Source: an uncultured Poribacteria bacterium
Lineage (GTDB): Bacteria > Poribacteria > WGA-4E > WGA-3G
Assembly (NCBI GenBank): GCA_951812525.1
Contig: OX638316.1
Coordinates: 930,001-994,000, forward strand
DNA: 64,000 bases
Direction: 5' to 3'
The position numbers were made by a program, and so were the translations under genes. Position 1 is the stretch's first letter, and the number at the start of each line of letters is the position of its first letter. Shown here piece by piece: positions 25,600-35,141 of the stretch. A model generated the notes under the pieces. It was given only the letters and a program-made list of their open reading frames with translations. It did no database searches and was not told the DNA's origin.

Positions 25600-26997
25600 A
25601 TGATGGCTATTACAAGGATAAAAAAATTGCAAAAGAGCCATTTTTCAAAAGAATTTCTTCAAAAAATAGCAGCAACTGAGCCAGAATGGATGCGTGAGAA
25701 ACGGCTGGAGGCTCATGCACTTTACGAATCGTTGCCGATGCCGCATACGACTGAAGACGACGTGTGGCGACGCACCGTTGATATGCGCACCCAAGATTAC
25801 TGGCGGCGAACTCGGCGGTATCTCCGCGGTTTCGCACTCGAAAAATACAATCCCAATGTCTCGACGAACGGTAAATTATCCGCAAAAGATATAGATGATA
25901 CTAACGAAGACATAGCCGGCGTATTGGTGCAAGTTGATGGGCAACTCCAACATATTTCTCATGCCGAAACGTTGAAAAAAAAAGGAGTCTACTTTGCGCC
26001 GCTTCGCACCGCTCTGCAGGAACAACCCGAACTCCTACGCACCTACTTCATGAGCAAAGCCGTAACGTTGGAAACGACGTTAAAGAGTGGAAATATTGCG
26101 CAATACAACAAGTTTGACGCACTCCACGGTGCTTTTTGGCAAGGCGGCTATCTGTTGCATGTCCCCAAAGGGGTGAAGGTTGAAGTGCCACTCCGAGTCT
26201 ACATCCAGATGTCCGAAGCCGAGCAAGCCGATCTGTCTCATACACTCATCGTCGCCGAAGAAGGCAGCGAAGTTGTAATTTTAGAGGATAACTTATCTAC
26301 CAACCCAGAAGGCGACGGCTTACACAGCGGGGCAGTCGAAATTTTCGCAGGACAAAATTCAAATGTGACTTATGTGCAAGTTCAACGTTGGAATCGTCAC
26401 GTCTGGAACCTCGCCTCACACCGCGCCATAGTCGGCAGAGACGCTCAACTCTGCTGGGTAACTGCCACATTCGGTAGCAGGCTTAGTAAGATAAACCAAG
26501 CGGTTGTCATGGAGGGTACTGGGTGCAATGCACAAATGTTAGGATTGGCTTTCACTGATACCCGTCAACATTTAGATATTAGCACCGCACAAGAACATAT
26601 TTCACCACATACTTTCAGCGACCTTCTTTATCGAACCGTCTTGAAAGACAGAGCACAGACCGCCTGGGGCGGCAACATTTACGTCTACCCATCGGCGAAC
26701 TACACCGACGCTTATCAGAAGAATGATAATCTGCTGCTGAGCGAACGTGCACATGCCGATACCTTGCCCGGTTTGGAAATTCAGGCACATGAGGTACGTT
26801 GTACACACGGCGCGACCGCCGGAAAAATTGATGCCGAGCAGGTTTTCTACTTAATGAGTCGCGGTCTGCCTTACACACAAGCTGAAAAACTAATCGTTGA
26901 CGGATTTTTCGCACCCGTCATGGAACGCATCCCATTAGAATCCGTTCGAGATGAACTGAGTACGTCTGTTACGCGCAAGCTCACAGGCACATCGTAA
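25600..26997 (+). CDS. sufD: Fe-S assembly protein SufD
   Basis: 465 residues, in the SufB/SufD beta-helix family. N-terminal EPEWMREKRLEAHALYESLPMP is the SufD helical entry; WQGGYLLHVPKGVKVEVPLRVYI and [24 protein letters not shown] are family regions. It is a paralogue of SufB. Start MMAITRIKK; a weak SD lies inside the palindromic element before it, so that element may influence translation. Confidence 0.95.
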   Translation: MMAITRIKKLQKSHFSKEFLQKIAATEPEWMREKRLEAHALYESLPMPHTTEDDVWRRTVDMRTQDYWRRTRRYLRGFALEKYNPNVSTNGKLSAKDIDDTNEDIAGVLVQVDGQLQHISHAETLKKKGVYFAPLRTALQEQPELLRTYFMSKAVTLETTLKSGNIAQYNKFDALHGAFWQGGYLLHVPKGVKVEVPLRVYIQMSEAEQADLSHTLIVAEEGSEVVILEDNLSTNPEGDGLHSGAVEIFAGQNSNVTYVQVQRWNRHVWNLASHRAIVGRDAQLCWVTATFGSRLSKINQAVVMEGTGCNAQMLGLAFTDTRQHLDISTAQEHISPHTFSDLLYRTVLKDRAQTAWGGNIYVYPSANYTDAYQKNDNLLLSERAHADTLPGLEIQAHEVRCTHGATAGKIDAEQVFYLMSRGLPYTQAEKLIVDGFFAPVMERIPLESVRDELSTSVTRKLTGTS

Positions 26998-27052
26998 AAG
27001 AATAGATGTCACGGCGTAGCCTTTAAGGCAAAGCCACCCAGTCTCTATAAGT

Positions 27053-27068
27053 GTGCTCCAAGGAGCAC
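27053..27068 (+). promoter_or_regulatory. Compact hairpin upstream of the glutaredoxin gene
   Basis: GTGCTCC (27053-27059) and GGAGCAC (27062-27068) could pair around AA, 30 nt before the ATG and just upstream of the SD. It could be an RNA control element or a degenerate repeat. Confidence 0.3.
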
Positions 27069-27097
27069 GATTAACCAAAATAAAGGAGCAACTCACA

Positions 27098-27439
27098 ATG
27101 AGTCAACCGAAGATTATCGCTTATATGAAGCCTGTCTGTGGATGGAGCAACGGTGTCCGCGCCATCTTCACTAAATACGGGCTGGAGTATGAAGACAAAG
27201 ATATCATCAATAACTCAGACAACTATCGTGAAATGGTTCAGAAGACGCGGCAACCGTATCAGCCGTGCGTCCAGATTGACGATATAATACTTGCTGATGT
27301 CAGTGGCGATGAAGTGGAACATTATTTAGTTTCAGAGGGTATCGTCCAATCCAACGATGCTGAAACGGATGTCCCGACTGACCAAGCATGTGAGGACCAC
27401 GGTCCGTCTGCTGTCAATATTGGCTTCCCCAGCAGATAG
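27098..27439 (+). CDS. Monothiol glutaredoxin-like protein
   Basis: 113 residues from ATG 27098, with AAGGAG about 10 nt upstream; a longer in-frame form lacks an SD. The fold is thioredoxin-like with the active site C14-GWS, a single-Cys variant of CxxC/CGFS. QPCVQIDD is the cis-Pro-like region (TVP equivalent). Monothiol glutaredoxins carry and deliver Fe-S clusters, which fits its place inside the suf operon. A 35-residue acidic C-terminal extension (NDAETDVPTDQACEDHGPS) is unusual. Confidence 0.87.
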   Translation: MSQPKIIAYMKPVCGWSNGVRAIFTKYGLEYEDKDIINNSDNYREMVQKTRQPYQPCVQIDDIILADVSGDEVEHYLVSEGIVQSNDAETDVPTDQACEDHGPSAVNIGFPSR

Positions 27440-27529
27440 TGCTATTCCGTAAGTCTCCGAGTGTGGGCGCGCAGGCAGTCGCTTCGCGTCCACAGCGAGG
27501 CTACACTACAGCACAGGATAATACACAAA

Positions 27530-28771
27530 ATGGATACCCCGCAATTTCGTCCCCTTGATGTAGGAGCCATCCGCAACGATTTCCCGATCTTCGCGACGAC
27601 ACCGCCCTTAGCTTTTCTTGATAATGCAGCGTCAACGCAGACGCCGCGTCCGGTCGTCGAAGCGATGGATGCCTATTACGATACTTATCGCTCTAATATC
27701 CATCGCGGTATTTATCGTATCTCAGAAGAGGCGACGGAACAGTATGAGCGCGCAAGAGAAAAGGTAGCGCAGCTGATTAACGCACCACGCACACGCCAAG
27801 CCATTTTCACACGGAATACGACGGAGTCTATCAACCTCGTTGCCTACAGTTGGGGAAATGAGAATATCAGCGAAGGCGATGAAATTATTCTCACCATCAT
27901 GGAGCACCATAGCAACCTCGTCCCTTGGCAGCTTCTCGCACAGCGCACTGGCGCAAAACTCCGGTTCCTCGAAATAACCGATGAAGGGTTACTTGACTTT
28001 ACACAATTCCGTGAGCTGCTGACCGAAAAAACGAAACTCGTTGCTATCGGACACGTTTCTAATGTACTCGGTAGTATCAATCCGATTCAGTCTATCATTG
28101 TAGAGGCGCATGCCGTTGGCGCGAAAGTTGTTGTCGATGCAGCACAATCGGTACCACACTTTCAAGTCGACGTTCAGCAACTTGACTGTGATTTTCTCGC
28201 GTTCTCAGGACATAAAATGTGTGGTCCGACAGGTATCGGTGTCTTATACGGTAAATTGGAATTGCTCGAAGAGATGCCGCCTTTCCTTGGTGGCGGTTCA
28301 ATGATTCGGAGCGTTGAACGTGATATATCCAGTTATGCCGAACTGCCCGCTAAGTTTGAGGCAGGTACGCCAAGCATTGCCGAAGCTATCGGTCTCGGAC
28401 ACGCCGTCGACTATATTACAAAAGCCAATTTAGCAGCACTTCAGGTACATGAACAAGAACTCCTAAAATACGCACATCGTCGTTTAGAAGACATCGAAGG
28501 TATCACCCTTTACGGACCAGCACCGCACCAGAAAGCAGGTGTCATCTCCTTTAACATGGAAGGCATCCATCCGCATGATGTTGCTGGAATTTTAGACACA
28601 CACAGTATCGCTGTGCGTGCTGGACACCACTGCGCACAACCGCTCATGAAAAGATTAGATGTCATCGCGACCGTTCGTGCCAGTTTTTACCTTTACAACA
28701 CGATTGAAGATGTGGACCGCTTATATGAAGGGCTTTGTAGAGCACAGAAACTTATGACCCGGAGAAAATAA
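27530..28771 (+). CDS. sufS: Cysteine desulfurase SufS
   Basis: 413 residues from ATG 27530, preceded by AGGA. PLP Lys in SGHKMCGPTGIGVLYG; persulfide Cys in VRAGHHCAQPLMKR, the class II SufS arrangement. The N-terminal region (FLDNAASTQTPRPVVEAM) is typical. It takes sulfur from cysteine for Fe-S clusters and passes it to SufU, whose ATG overlaps the sufS stop (shared A at 28771). Confidence 0.95.
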   Translation: MDTPQFRPLDVGAIRNDFPIFATTPPLAFLDNAASTQTPRPVVEAMDAYYDTYRSNIHRGIYRISEEATEQYERAREKVAQLINAPRTRQAIFTRNTTESINLVAYSWGNENISEGDEIILTIMEHHSNLVPWQLLAQRTGAKLRFLEITDEGLLDFTQFRELLTEKTKLVAIGHVSNVLGSINPIQSIIVEAHAVGAKVVVDAAQSVPHFQVDVQQLDCDFLAFSGHKMCGPTGIGVLYGKLELLEEMPPFLGGGSMIRSVERDISSYAELPAKFEAGTPSIAEAIGLGHAVDYITKANLAALQVHEQELLKYAHRRLEDIEGITLYGPAPHQKAGVISFNMEGIHPHDVAGILDTHSIAVRAGHHCAQPLMKRLDVIATVRASFYLYNTIEDVDRLYEGLCRAQKLMTRRK

Positions 28772-29160
28772 TGAACATATATCAGGAAGAATTGCTTGAC
28801 CATTACGAAAATCCGAGCAACTATGGAACGTTGACGGATCCTGATATTTCACACGAAGAAGACAATCCGCTTTGTGGGGACAGGATTCGCATTGACCTTA
28901 ATGTTGAAGATAATACAATTAAAGAGGTTCGTTTTTGTGGTCACGGTTGCACCATCAGTCAAGCCGCTGCCTCCATGCTGACTGAGGCAATCGAAGGTAA
29001 AACCCTTGCCGAAGTCAAACAATTCACAAAAGACGACATTTTGGACATGATCGGCATCCCTTTGGGACCCGTTCGTCTCAAATGTGCTTTATTGGCACTC
29101 AAAGTTCTCAAAGCTGGTGCCTACGGTATTAACGCTTGGCCCGGCGAAGAAGATGAGTAG
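28771..29160 (+). CDS. sufU: SufU-like sulfur acceptor / IscU-type scaffold
   Basis: 129 residues. C35 and D37 in NPLCGDRIR, C60 in GHGCTISQAAASML and a third Cys in RLKCALLAL match the Cys-Asp-Cys-Cys zinc ligand set of SufU. GHGC-type insert and the pairing with SufS favour SufU over IscU. It accepts persulfide sulfur from SufS. The 1-nt overlap with sufS implies coupled translation. Confidence 0.94.
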   Translation: MNIYQEELLDHYENPSNYGTLTDPDISHEEDNPLCGDRIRIDLNVEDNTIKEVRFCGHGCTISQAAASMLTEAIEGKTLAEVKQFTKDDILDMIGIPLGPVRLKCALLALKVLKAGAYGINAWPGEEDE

Positions 29161-29218
29161 AATCAAGAACCATTTTGTTTTCCTATAGCTTACTACCGTT
29201 ATTTGGAAAAAGGAAATT

Positions 29219-29530
29219 ATGCCAGAATTCTATAAAGTTGCGAAAGTTGGTGAAGTTCCACCCGGCACTAAAAAGTTGGTCGAAGTGGATTTTGTTCCGG
29301 TACTACTCTTCAATGTTCAAGGTGAGTTCTATGCCATGGAAGACGTTTGCACACACGATGGAGGTCCCTTAGCGGAAGGTTGGTTCAGTGGCGACGAGAT
29401 AGAATGCCCGCGTCACGGCGCACGTTTCTCCGTGAAAACTGGAGAACCTCTCTGTATGCCTGCTGTCCAGGCTGTTGATTGTTACACCGTCAAACTTGAG
29501 GGTGATGATATCCTAATCAGCATCGATTAA
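29219..29530 (+). CDS. Rieske-type [2Fe-2S] ferredoxin
   Basis: 103 residues. C44-T-H46 and C63-PR-H66 provide the Rieske cluster ligands (CxH...CxxH). No transmembrane anchor, so it is a soluble Rieske ferredoxin of the dioxygenase/nitrite reductase small-subunit type. It probably supplies electrons or is an Fe-S client in the suf operon. A clear AAGGA precedes the ATG. Confidence 0.9.
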   Translation: MPEFYKVAKVGEVPPGTKKLVEVDFVPVLLFNVQGEFYAMEDVCTHDGGPLAEGWFSGDEIECPRHGARFSVKTGEPLCMPAVQAVDCYTVKLEGDDILISID

Positions 29531-29582
29531 TTGCAGGATTTCTCGTGCCCTACAATCCATGTTTTACAGGAGGAAAATTTAA

Positions 29583-29885
29583 ATGGTATCAGAAGAATCT
29601 GTCTTAGAGACTATCAAAGAAAATATTATCGACCCAGAAATCGGTATCAACATCGTTGACATGGGACTTATCTACGGCGTGGACATCAATGACTCGACTA
29701 TTGATATTACCATGACCTTAACGAGTCCTGGATGTCCGGCAGGTGGACAGATTGTCAACGGCATCCAACATGTCGCACAGCAGATGGAGGGTATTGAGGA
29801 AGTCAACGTTAATGTCGTTTGGAACCCCCGTTGGACGATGGAAATGATGAGCGAAGACGCAAAGGATGAACTCGGTATCTTCTAA
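29583..29885 (+). CDS. sufT: SufT / MIP18-family (DUF59) protein
   Basis: 100 residues. DPEIGINIVDMGLIYGV and MTLTSPGCPAGGQI are the DUF59 fingerprints; the Cys in SPGCPA is conserved. Family members help mature Fe-S proteins (SufT) or act in phenylacetate metabolism (PaaD). The suf context strongly favours SufT. AGGAGG lies just upstream. Confidence 0.92.
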   Translation: MVSEESVLETIKENIIDPEIGINIVDMGLIYGVDINDSTIDITMTLTSPGCPAGGQIVNGIQHVAQQMEGIEEVNVNVVWNPRWTMEMMSEDAKDELGIF

Positions 29886-29924
29886 CCAAGATACTACGTC
29901 CGATCTGTTCCCTATATCAATCCT

Positions 29925-30287
29925 ATGCGGAACGATACAAAAAGTCCGAAACTCCTTAAGAAACACCCGAAGGCATTCCAAGTAGAGTGGAAAGACGGGC
30001 ATTCCAGTTGGTACCCATACACTTATCTCCGGCAAATGTGCCCGTGTGCCGAATGCGCAATTATCCGGCATAAAGGAAGAGATGTCCACTCACTCTTTTC
30101 ACCGCAAGGCGATGGAGATATAACGTTAATTGAGGTATCGGATAACATTCAACCTCTCGATATCCAGTTGGTCGGTCGCTACGCACTCCAGTTCAGTTGG
30201 AACGATGGACACAATACCGGTATCTACCCATTTGAAGTCCTGCGCGAGACGTGTCCCTGTCCAGAATGCGCGCCGAATGTAGATTAA
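29925..30287 (+). CDS. DUF971-type small protein with repeated CPCxEC
   Basis: 120 residues. Two halves end in similar motifs: YLRQMCPCAECAII and VLRETCPCPECAPN, each preceded by DGHSSWYPYTY or DGHNTGIYPFEV. This is the DUF971 (gamma-butyrobetaine hydroxylase N-terminal-like) fold, internally duplicated, in which Cys residues may bind zinc or Fe-S. The family often sits near Fe-S or Mrp genes; exact role unknown. The SD is weak. Confidence 0.82.
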   Translation: MRNDTKSPKLLKKHPKAFQVEWKDGHSSWYPYTYLRQMCPCAECAIIRHKGRDVHSLFSPQGDGDITLIEVSDNIQPLDIQLVGRYALQFSWNDGHNTGIYPFEVLRETCPCPECAPNVD

Positions 30288-30349
30288 GGACAAATTGTGC
30301 CTTAATCGCACAATTTCCACCTATCCAGCCAGAGAAAGAAAACTGAGCA

Positions 30350-30679
30350 ATGCAAACAAATATCCTTGAAATCTCGCCCCAAGAATTGAAACAGAAATTG
30401 GACACAGACGCATCCGTGTTGTTGCTTGACGTCCGAGAACAGAATGAATACGACATCGTGCATCTCGAAGGTGCGCAGTTAATACCACTCAATACCCTAC
30501 CTCACCACGTAGATAGTCTTTCCGCAGATCAAGAGATTGTTGTCTACTGTCACCATGGAACACGTAGCCTCTATGCCACCGCCTACTTGCATCAAAATGG
30601 ATTTCGCGATGCCAAGAATCTCACAGGCGGTATTGATCAGTGGGCAGCCGAAATCGATCCAACCTTGAGGAGATATTAA
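30350..30679 (+). CDS. Single-domain rhodanese
   Basis: 109 residues. Sulfurtransferase loop VVYCHHGTRS with catalytic C67; LLLDVREQNEYDIVHLEGA and LTGGIDQWAAEID are typical entry and exit motifs. It carries persulfide sulfur, fitting the Fe-S operon. Confidence 0.92.
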   Translation: MQTNILEISPQELKQKLDTDASVLLLDVREQNEYDIVHLEGAQLIPLNTLPHHVDSLSADQEIVVYCHHGTRSLYATAYLHQNGFRDAKNLTGGIDQWAAEIDPTLRRY

Positions 30680-30692
30680 AAGGAGTACTCGC

Positions 30693-30866
30693 ATGTTTGT
30701 TGAATTTGAAAACCGTTCCGGTGTACTGGAACAAGCAGAAATGGAAATTGACGAACCCTGTCCGATTTGTTGTGGCATGCTCTTTCCGCTTGTCGAGTCG
30801 AAAGAGGATAGCGGATTCCGCTGCAGCAGTTGTGGACTCGTCTACATGCCTGTAGAAGAGGAATAG
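30693..30866 (+). CDS. Small zinc-ribbon protein at the end of the suf operon
   Basis: 57 residues. AAGGAG is 9 nt before the ATG. Contains CPICC at about 24-28 and CSSC after a 15-residue gap, a typical zinc-ribbon pair, and ends YMPVEEE. Only 13 nt separate it from the rhodanese stop, so it belongs to the operon. Role unknown; metal or cluster handling is a guess. Confidence 0.75.
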   Translation: MFVEFENRSGVLEQAEMEIDEPCPICCGMLFPLVESKEDSGFRCSSCGLVYMPVEEE

Positions 30867-30976
30867 CGAGCACCGTTCCGAAATCAATCCCACCTCACTT
30901 CCATTCTATTATTCAATCTCCCGAAAATTTGGGACATTTACCGGTGTCCCTCCGCTTGTGATCGACCTTTCTGAAC

Positions 30977-31348
30977 ATGAAAACCAAACTCTATACCATG
31001 CTGATACCAATCTTAAAAGTAAAAGACTTAGATGCTGAAGTGGCGTTTTATCTGTCGTTAGGATTTGAGCTTTCTTACGACGATGAAGACTTCAAAGCGA
31101 TAAAGTATAGTGATGGCATTGAGTTTGGTCTCAGTAGAAAAAGCGATGTCAACGTCGAAGGCGTGTCTCAACACTTTACTTGGCAAATTGCTGTAAACAG
31201 CGTCCAAGAAGTCTTAGATATTTGTCTTGAGAAAAATCTTGAGGTGGTGCAAGATCTGAAAAAGTACACTTATGATTTTGGTGATGTCTGTACAATTACA
31301 GTGAAGTCGCCTAATGGGTATGACGTTGTTTTCGAGGGTGATTTGTAA
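30977..31348 (+). CDS. VOC (glyoxalase/bleomycin-resistance) family protein
   Basis: 123 residues, one VOC domain. ILKVKDLDAEVAFYLSLGFELSY at the start and VKSPNGYDVVFEG at the end are the two beta-alpha-beta units. Substrate unknown; many such proteins confer resistance or act as isomerases. The SD is weak, so the start is uncertain. Its stop is 4 nt from the end of the convergent oxidoreductase gene. Confidence 0.78.
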   Translation: MKTKLYTMLIPILKVKDLDAEVAFYLSLGFELSYDDEDFKAIKYSDGIEFGLSRKSDVNVEGVSQHFTWQIAVNSVQEVLDICLEKNLEVVQDLKKYTYDFGDVCTITVKSPNGYDVVFEGDL

Positions 31349-31352
31349 TGGA

Positions 31353-32441
31353 TCACACAATCTTTCGGAAATCTGGAACTTCCATCGGTGCTCCACCGTT
31401 CGCGATCGACTGCTCAGAAACCAAACCAGGCACCGTGAAATCCATAGCGGTATAAACATCAAGCGGCGGTGGTGTGTCGGTGAGAATACTATCAACAAAA
31501 TCGCGCACCTTAAAATACTCGCCGAGGTCGCCAGCATTCTCAGACTCAGCAGGCGGGTTTTTCCATTGTTCCGGCAAACAGTCTTCAAATTGCGAGAGCG
31601 GTCTCCACTGCTCAGTTACTGAAAACTCATCCAACCAAATCTTAGGTGCAGCGTTCAACCCACGCGAACTCTCATAGCACCCCTTTGTCCCTTGTAAACT
31701 AAAATAGGAATTCGCAGGACGGTTCGAGAGCATATCAATCCGAATCTTTATTAATCCACCACAATCGGTTTTGCAGAGCATCATCACCGTATCCTCCATC
31801 GCATGCTCCGGATCCGTGTTAACGCCGGTCCCAAGGCAACAAACACTCACCACGCGTCCGCCAAACCACTGAAGCACGGGACCGAGGCTATGTGTCGCAT
31901 AATTGCACCGATTAATGCCGACTTGCCAGTAGTAACGCCACGTCGGATTGCCAGTCGTATCGTGATGGAGCGACTTAACATTGTGCAGGTATTCACCTTC
32001 CCCGAAATAGACATCACCGAACATGCCCGTCTTTACCATGCTCCGTATGAGGACATTGGACTTGGAATAGCACGTATTCTCAGCCATCGTGTATTTGGCT
32101 GATGCCTTCCGAACCGCCCGAACCAAGTCGTAGCATTCCTCTAACTTGACAGCGGCAGTCACTTCACTAATGACGTGCTTCCCCGCTTCCAACGCTTCAA
32201 TTGATTGTGGCACGTGCAGATTCTCAGGTGTGGCGAGGACAACAAGATCTACTGCATCCAGCATCGCTCCATAGTCTGTAAACTTCTGAGGAATATCAAA
32301 CCGTTCAGCAACGTTCTGGAGGGTCTCTTCATTGAGGTCACAAACCGCCGTCACATCGGTTTCCGCTATCGCCTTAAAAGGTGCCACGTAGGAACTCCCT
32401 CGATGTGCCCCAACGATTCCCACTTTTAGTTGATCTGCCAT
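31353..32441 (-). CDS. Gfo/Idh/MocA family oxidoreductase with altered motifs
   Basis: 362 residues from ATG 32441, with AAAGGAGAT before it; a longer form lacks an SD. The dinucleotide loop VGIVGAHRGSSYVAPF departs from GxGxxG. The position of EKP reads ISEVTAAV, with no Lys, so the usual substrate Lys may be missing. It could be a non-canonical or structural member. Standalone gene. Confidence 0.82.
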   Translation of the reverse strand: MADQLKVGIVGAHRGSSYVAPFKAIAETDVTAVCDLNEETLQNVAERFDIPQKFTDYGAMLDAVDLVVLATPENLHVPQSIEALEAGKHVISEVTAAVKLEECYDLVRAVRKASAKYTMAENTCYSKSNVLIRSMVKTGMFGDVYFGEGEYLHNVKSLHHDTTGNPTWRYYWQVGINRCNYATHSLGPVLQWFGGRVVSVCCLGTGVNTDPEHAMEDTVMMLCKTDCGGLIKIRIDMLSNRPANSYFSLQGTKGCYESSRGLNAAPKIWLDEFSVTEQWRPLSQFEDCLPEQWKNPPAESENAGDLGEYFKVRDFVDSILTDTPPPLDVYTAMDFTVPGLVSEQSIANGGAPMEVPDFRKIV

Positions 32442-32621
32442 TATGTATCTCCTTTTTAATTTGCGAGCACCGCATAAACCTGTTATACTTATCACAGTCG
32501 CCGGTGCTGTTCCCAACGGCACTGCAGCACAATCTACAGTAATCTAAAATAGCACAAGAGGCAAACCAAACGCAGACCACATTTTAATACAGGCTTGCGA
32601 GTTCCCTCCTACATTCTGGTA

Positions 32622-34025
32622 ATGAACAACAAAACGCTCGACCATCTGCTAATCACGTTCACAGTTTTATTCGATCTCTGTTTTGTTGCGACTGCAATCG
32701 TTGTCGGATACTGGGTCCGGTTTGAATCAGGTTGGCTTGAAGCCTTGGCGTTGCATAAAGGTGGCACCCCACCCCTTGACGACTATTTTCGACTCATCCC
32801 ACTGATGGCGATTATCTGGTTAATGACGCTGAAAGCTTTAAAACTCTATCGACCAGAAAACAACGCAACGCTTTCGGCGCTCTGGACGCTCTGCAAAGCC
32901 ACCGGAATTGCTCTCATCGCCACGTTAGCCGCACTCTTTTTTATTTTTCACCACGATGCCTACTCGCGTTGGGTCATGCTGCTTGCTTCCGGGTTTAGTC
33001 TCGTTTGGCTGTTCTTGGGCAGACTCGTCCTTTACCGCTTCCGACAGGCAATCCACGCCCAAGGAGTCGGTGTAAATCGAGCGGCAATTGTCGGATATGA
33101 GGCACGCGTCGAAAAGTTCATTAGTACCTTGAAAGCGAGACCCAATAGCGGCTACAAATTAATAGGCGTAATTGATGGCCCCGCAAATGCCGATGGTTCA
33201 CTTCTACAACACCTCGGTGAAAGTCAAGATATACTTGAATTGGTGCAAACACATCGACTTGACACGCTTTTCATCACATCACCTGCAGTGTCGAATGACA
33301 CTATCCTACAGATTCTTCACACTTGCGAAGGTGTGCCTGTTCAAATTAACATGCTGCCGGAACTCTCCGAATTTATCAGCAGTGGTACGGCTATCGCCTT
33401 TTTTGACGACATACCGATACTCCGATTACGGGAAACCCCTATGCAGGGCATGCAAGGCATCCTCAAGCGTCTTATAGACATCGTTTGCAGCATGTCCGCC
33501 GTAATCCTGCTAAGCCCACTCATGTTAGCCATCGCAGTTTCGATCCGTCTGACCTCGCCCGGTAAAGCAATTTTCCGTCAGGAACGCGTCGGCAGAGCCG
33601 GAAAGCGATTCCACATTTATAAATTCCGATCTATGCGCACTGACGCCGAAGAGAAGGTAGGGCATGTATGGGCAAAAAGTGACGATCCGCGGCAAACCTC
33701 GCTCGGAAAGTTCCTGAGACGCTGGAGTTTAGACGAATTGCCCCAATTCTTCAACGTTCTCAAGGGCGATATGAGCCTCGTTGGTCCACGACCCGAAATG
33801 TCCGGCCTCATTGATACATTCCGAGAATCAATACCGCACTATCTTGCCCGACAACGTGTCAAATCTGGTATGACAGGCTGGGCACAAGTCAACGGCTTGC
33901 GTGGCAACACCTCTCTCGAAGAGCGGGTCTCTTACGACCGGTACTATATCGAAAACTGGTCGCTCGGCTTGGACATTAAAATCATCTTGAAAACGCTGTG
34001 GGCGATTAGAAAAGGGTACCGCTAA
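32622..34025 (+). CDS. Polyprenyl sugar-phosphate transferase (WcaJ/PssY-like)
   Basis: 467 residues from ATG 32622 (SD weak). N-terminal half: several membrane helices and a CoA-binding-like Rossmann region (NRAAIVGYEARVEKF). C-terminal half: bacterial sugar transferase domain with RLIDIVCSMSAVILLSPLM, HIYKFRSMRTDAEE, SLDELPQFFNVLKGDMSLVG and PRPEM, the catalytic core. It transfers a sugar phosphate to undecaprenyl phosphate to start exopolysaccharide or O-antigen synthesis in the inner membrane. No glycosyltransferase cluster here. Confidence 0.92.
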   Translation: MNNKTLDHLLITFTVLFDLCFVATAIVVGYWVRFESGWLEALALHKGGTPPLDDYFRLIPLMAIIWLMTLKALKLYRPENNATLSALWTLCKATGIALIATLAALFFIFHHDAYSRWVMLLASGFSLVWLFLGRLVLYRFRQAIHAQGVGVNRAAIVGYEARVEKFISTLKARPNSGYKLIGVIDGPANADGSLLQHLGESQDILELVQTHRLDTLFITSPAVSNDTILQILHTCEGVPVQINMLPELSEFISSGTAIAFFDDIPILRLRETPMQGMQGILKRLIDIVCSMSAVILLSPLMLAIAVSIRLTSPGKAIFRQERVGRAGKRFHIYKFRSMRTDAEEKVGHVWAKSDDPRQTSLGKFLRRWSLDELPQFFNVLKGDMSLVGPRPEMSGLIDTFRESIPHYLARQRVKSGMTGWAQVNGLRGNTSLEERVSYDRYYIENWSLGLDIKIILKTLWAIRKGYR

Positions 34026-34075
34026 CCCACAGAAAGAACGTGCTATAAGCGTCTCATCCAGTTCAGCGAGTCCGG

Positions 34076-35110
34076 TTAATTCTGGAAATACCGCCGTAAA
34101 AAGGGCCACGCGCCCGCTTTATAATACCGGTGTCCACCCTCACCGATAAAAAGCTCACACCTATCTGCCACCCCCGCAACCGAATAGATAGTCTTCAACC
34201 GTTCATAAGCCAATTCAACATGATCTATCGGAAAAATTCCGTCATCCCGTCCAGCAATCGCACAGAACGGGCGCGGTGCGATTAAGCCCGCGACATCGTA
34301 CATCTCTCCAAGTCGCATCACCCCTGGTACATAGTTGCATTCACAATGCCGGATCATGCCGATGCTCCCTTCAAATGTGCAAAAATAGCAGCTTGGTAAT
34401 GCGACAGTGATACGCGTTTCACACGCTGCAGCAAAAAGCGCCACAGTGCCACCACCGGAATTCCCCGTAATCGCGATACGATCGGTGTCTATCGGTAAAT
34501 CCTTGATCGCCCAATCAATGAGGCGCGACATGTCCCATACCCGTTCACCGATCGGGGTACGTCCAACAAGTATGCTATGAACCAACTGGTGTCGGCACGA
34601 ATGTGTGTTATCGGCTTCTTTATCCGCCTCCGTGCGCGTCTCACCGAACGCCCGTGTCGTCGGCGCAATAGCGATATAACCTTCCTCGACGGCTGCCTGC
34701 CGCGCGATGTCCCGCTCACCTTCCAGCATGTGTGCCTCTTCTGCTTCCGTATGCGCAATACCAGCGTAAAGATGCGGATGGTTATGTCCGTGCGGGGCGA
34801 GTATCAGTGGTAGTTTGCCTTTGATTTCCTTGGGACGAAGGAGGTAGAAGGGCAACGGCACCGTCGGCTCTACCCACAGATACCAACTCTCACGAAAATG
34901 GTTGTCCATGTCCAAGACTTCCAGCTGTTCAGCCCTTGGGATATAGTCTGCCAGATCGGATTCCATATTGTCTAAACCGAGGATTTCCCGCAGCTTCGGA
35001 CGAAAAGCCGCTTGCCACGCCAAAAACCCTTCGCGTGAGGTTTCCCGAAATTCATACTGTCTCGGAACAGTGGCATATAAGTTCTCAAAATGTGATACAG
35101 CATTATACAT
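34076..35110 (-). CDS. Alpha/beta hydrolase, acetyl-esterase/dienelactone-like
   Basis: 344 residues from ATG 35110, preceded by GAGGAGAGG; a long N-terminal extension would overlap the promoter of the divergent gene and is excluded. Nucleophile S218 in ITGNSGGGTVALF; acid in AGRDDGIFPIDH; His in GEGGHRYY. Oxyanion-type region LAPHGHNHPH. Resembles acetyl xylan esterase-like (PF12715-type) proteins; could deacetylate sugars. Convergent with the sugar transferase. Confidence 0.85.
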   Translation of the reverse strand: MYNAVSHFENLYATVPRQYEFRETSREGFLAWQAAFRPKLREILGLDNMESDLADYIPRAEQLEVLDMDNHFRESWYLWVEPTVPLPFYLLRPKEIKGKLPLILAPHGHNHPHLYAGIAHTEAEEAHMLEGERDIARQAAVEEGYIAIAPTTRAFGETRTEADKEADNTHSCRHQLVHSILVGRTPIGERVWDMSRLIDWAIKDLPIDTDRIAITGNSGGGTVALFAAACETRITVALPSCYFCTFEGSIGMIRHCECNYVPGVMRLGEMYDVAGLIAPRPFCAIAGRDDGIFPIDHVELAYERLKTIYSVAGVADRCELFIGEGGHRYYKAGAWPFLRRYFQN

Positions 35111-35141
35111 TGCAATCCTCTCCTCTATAGCGTCGGTTCGC

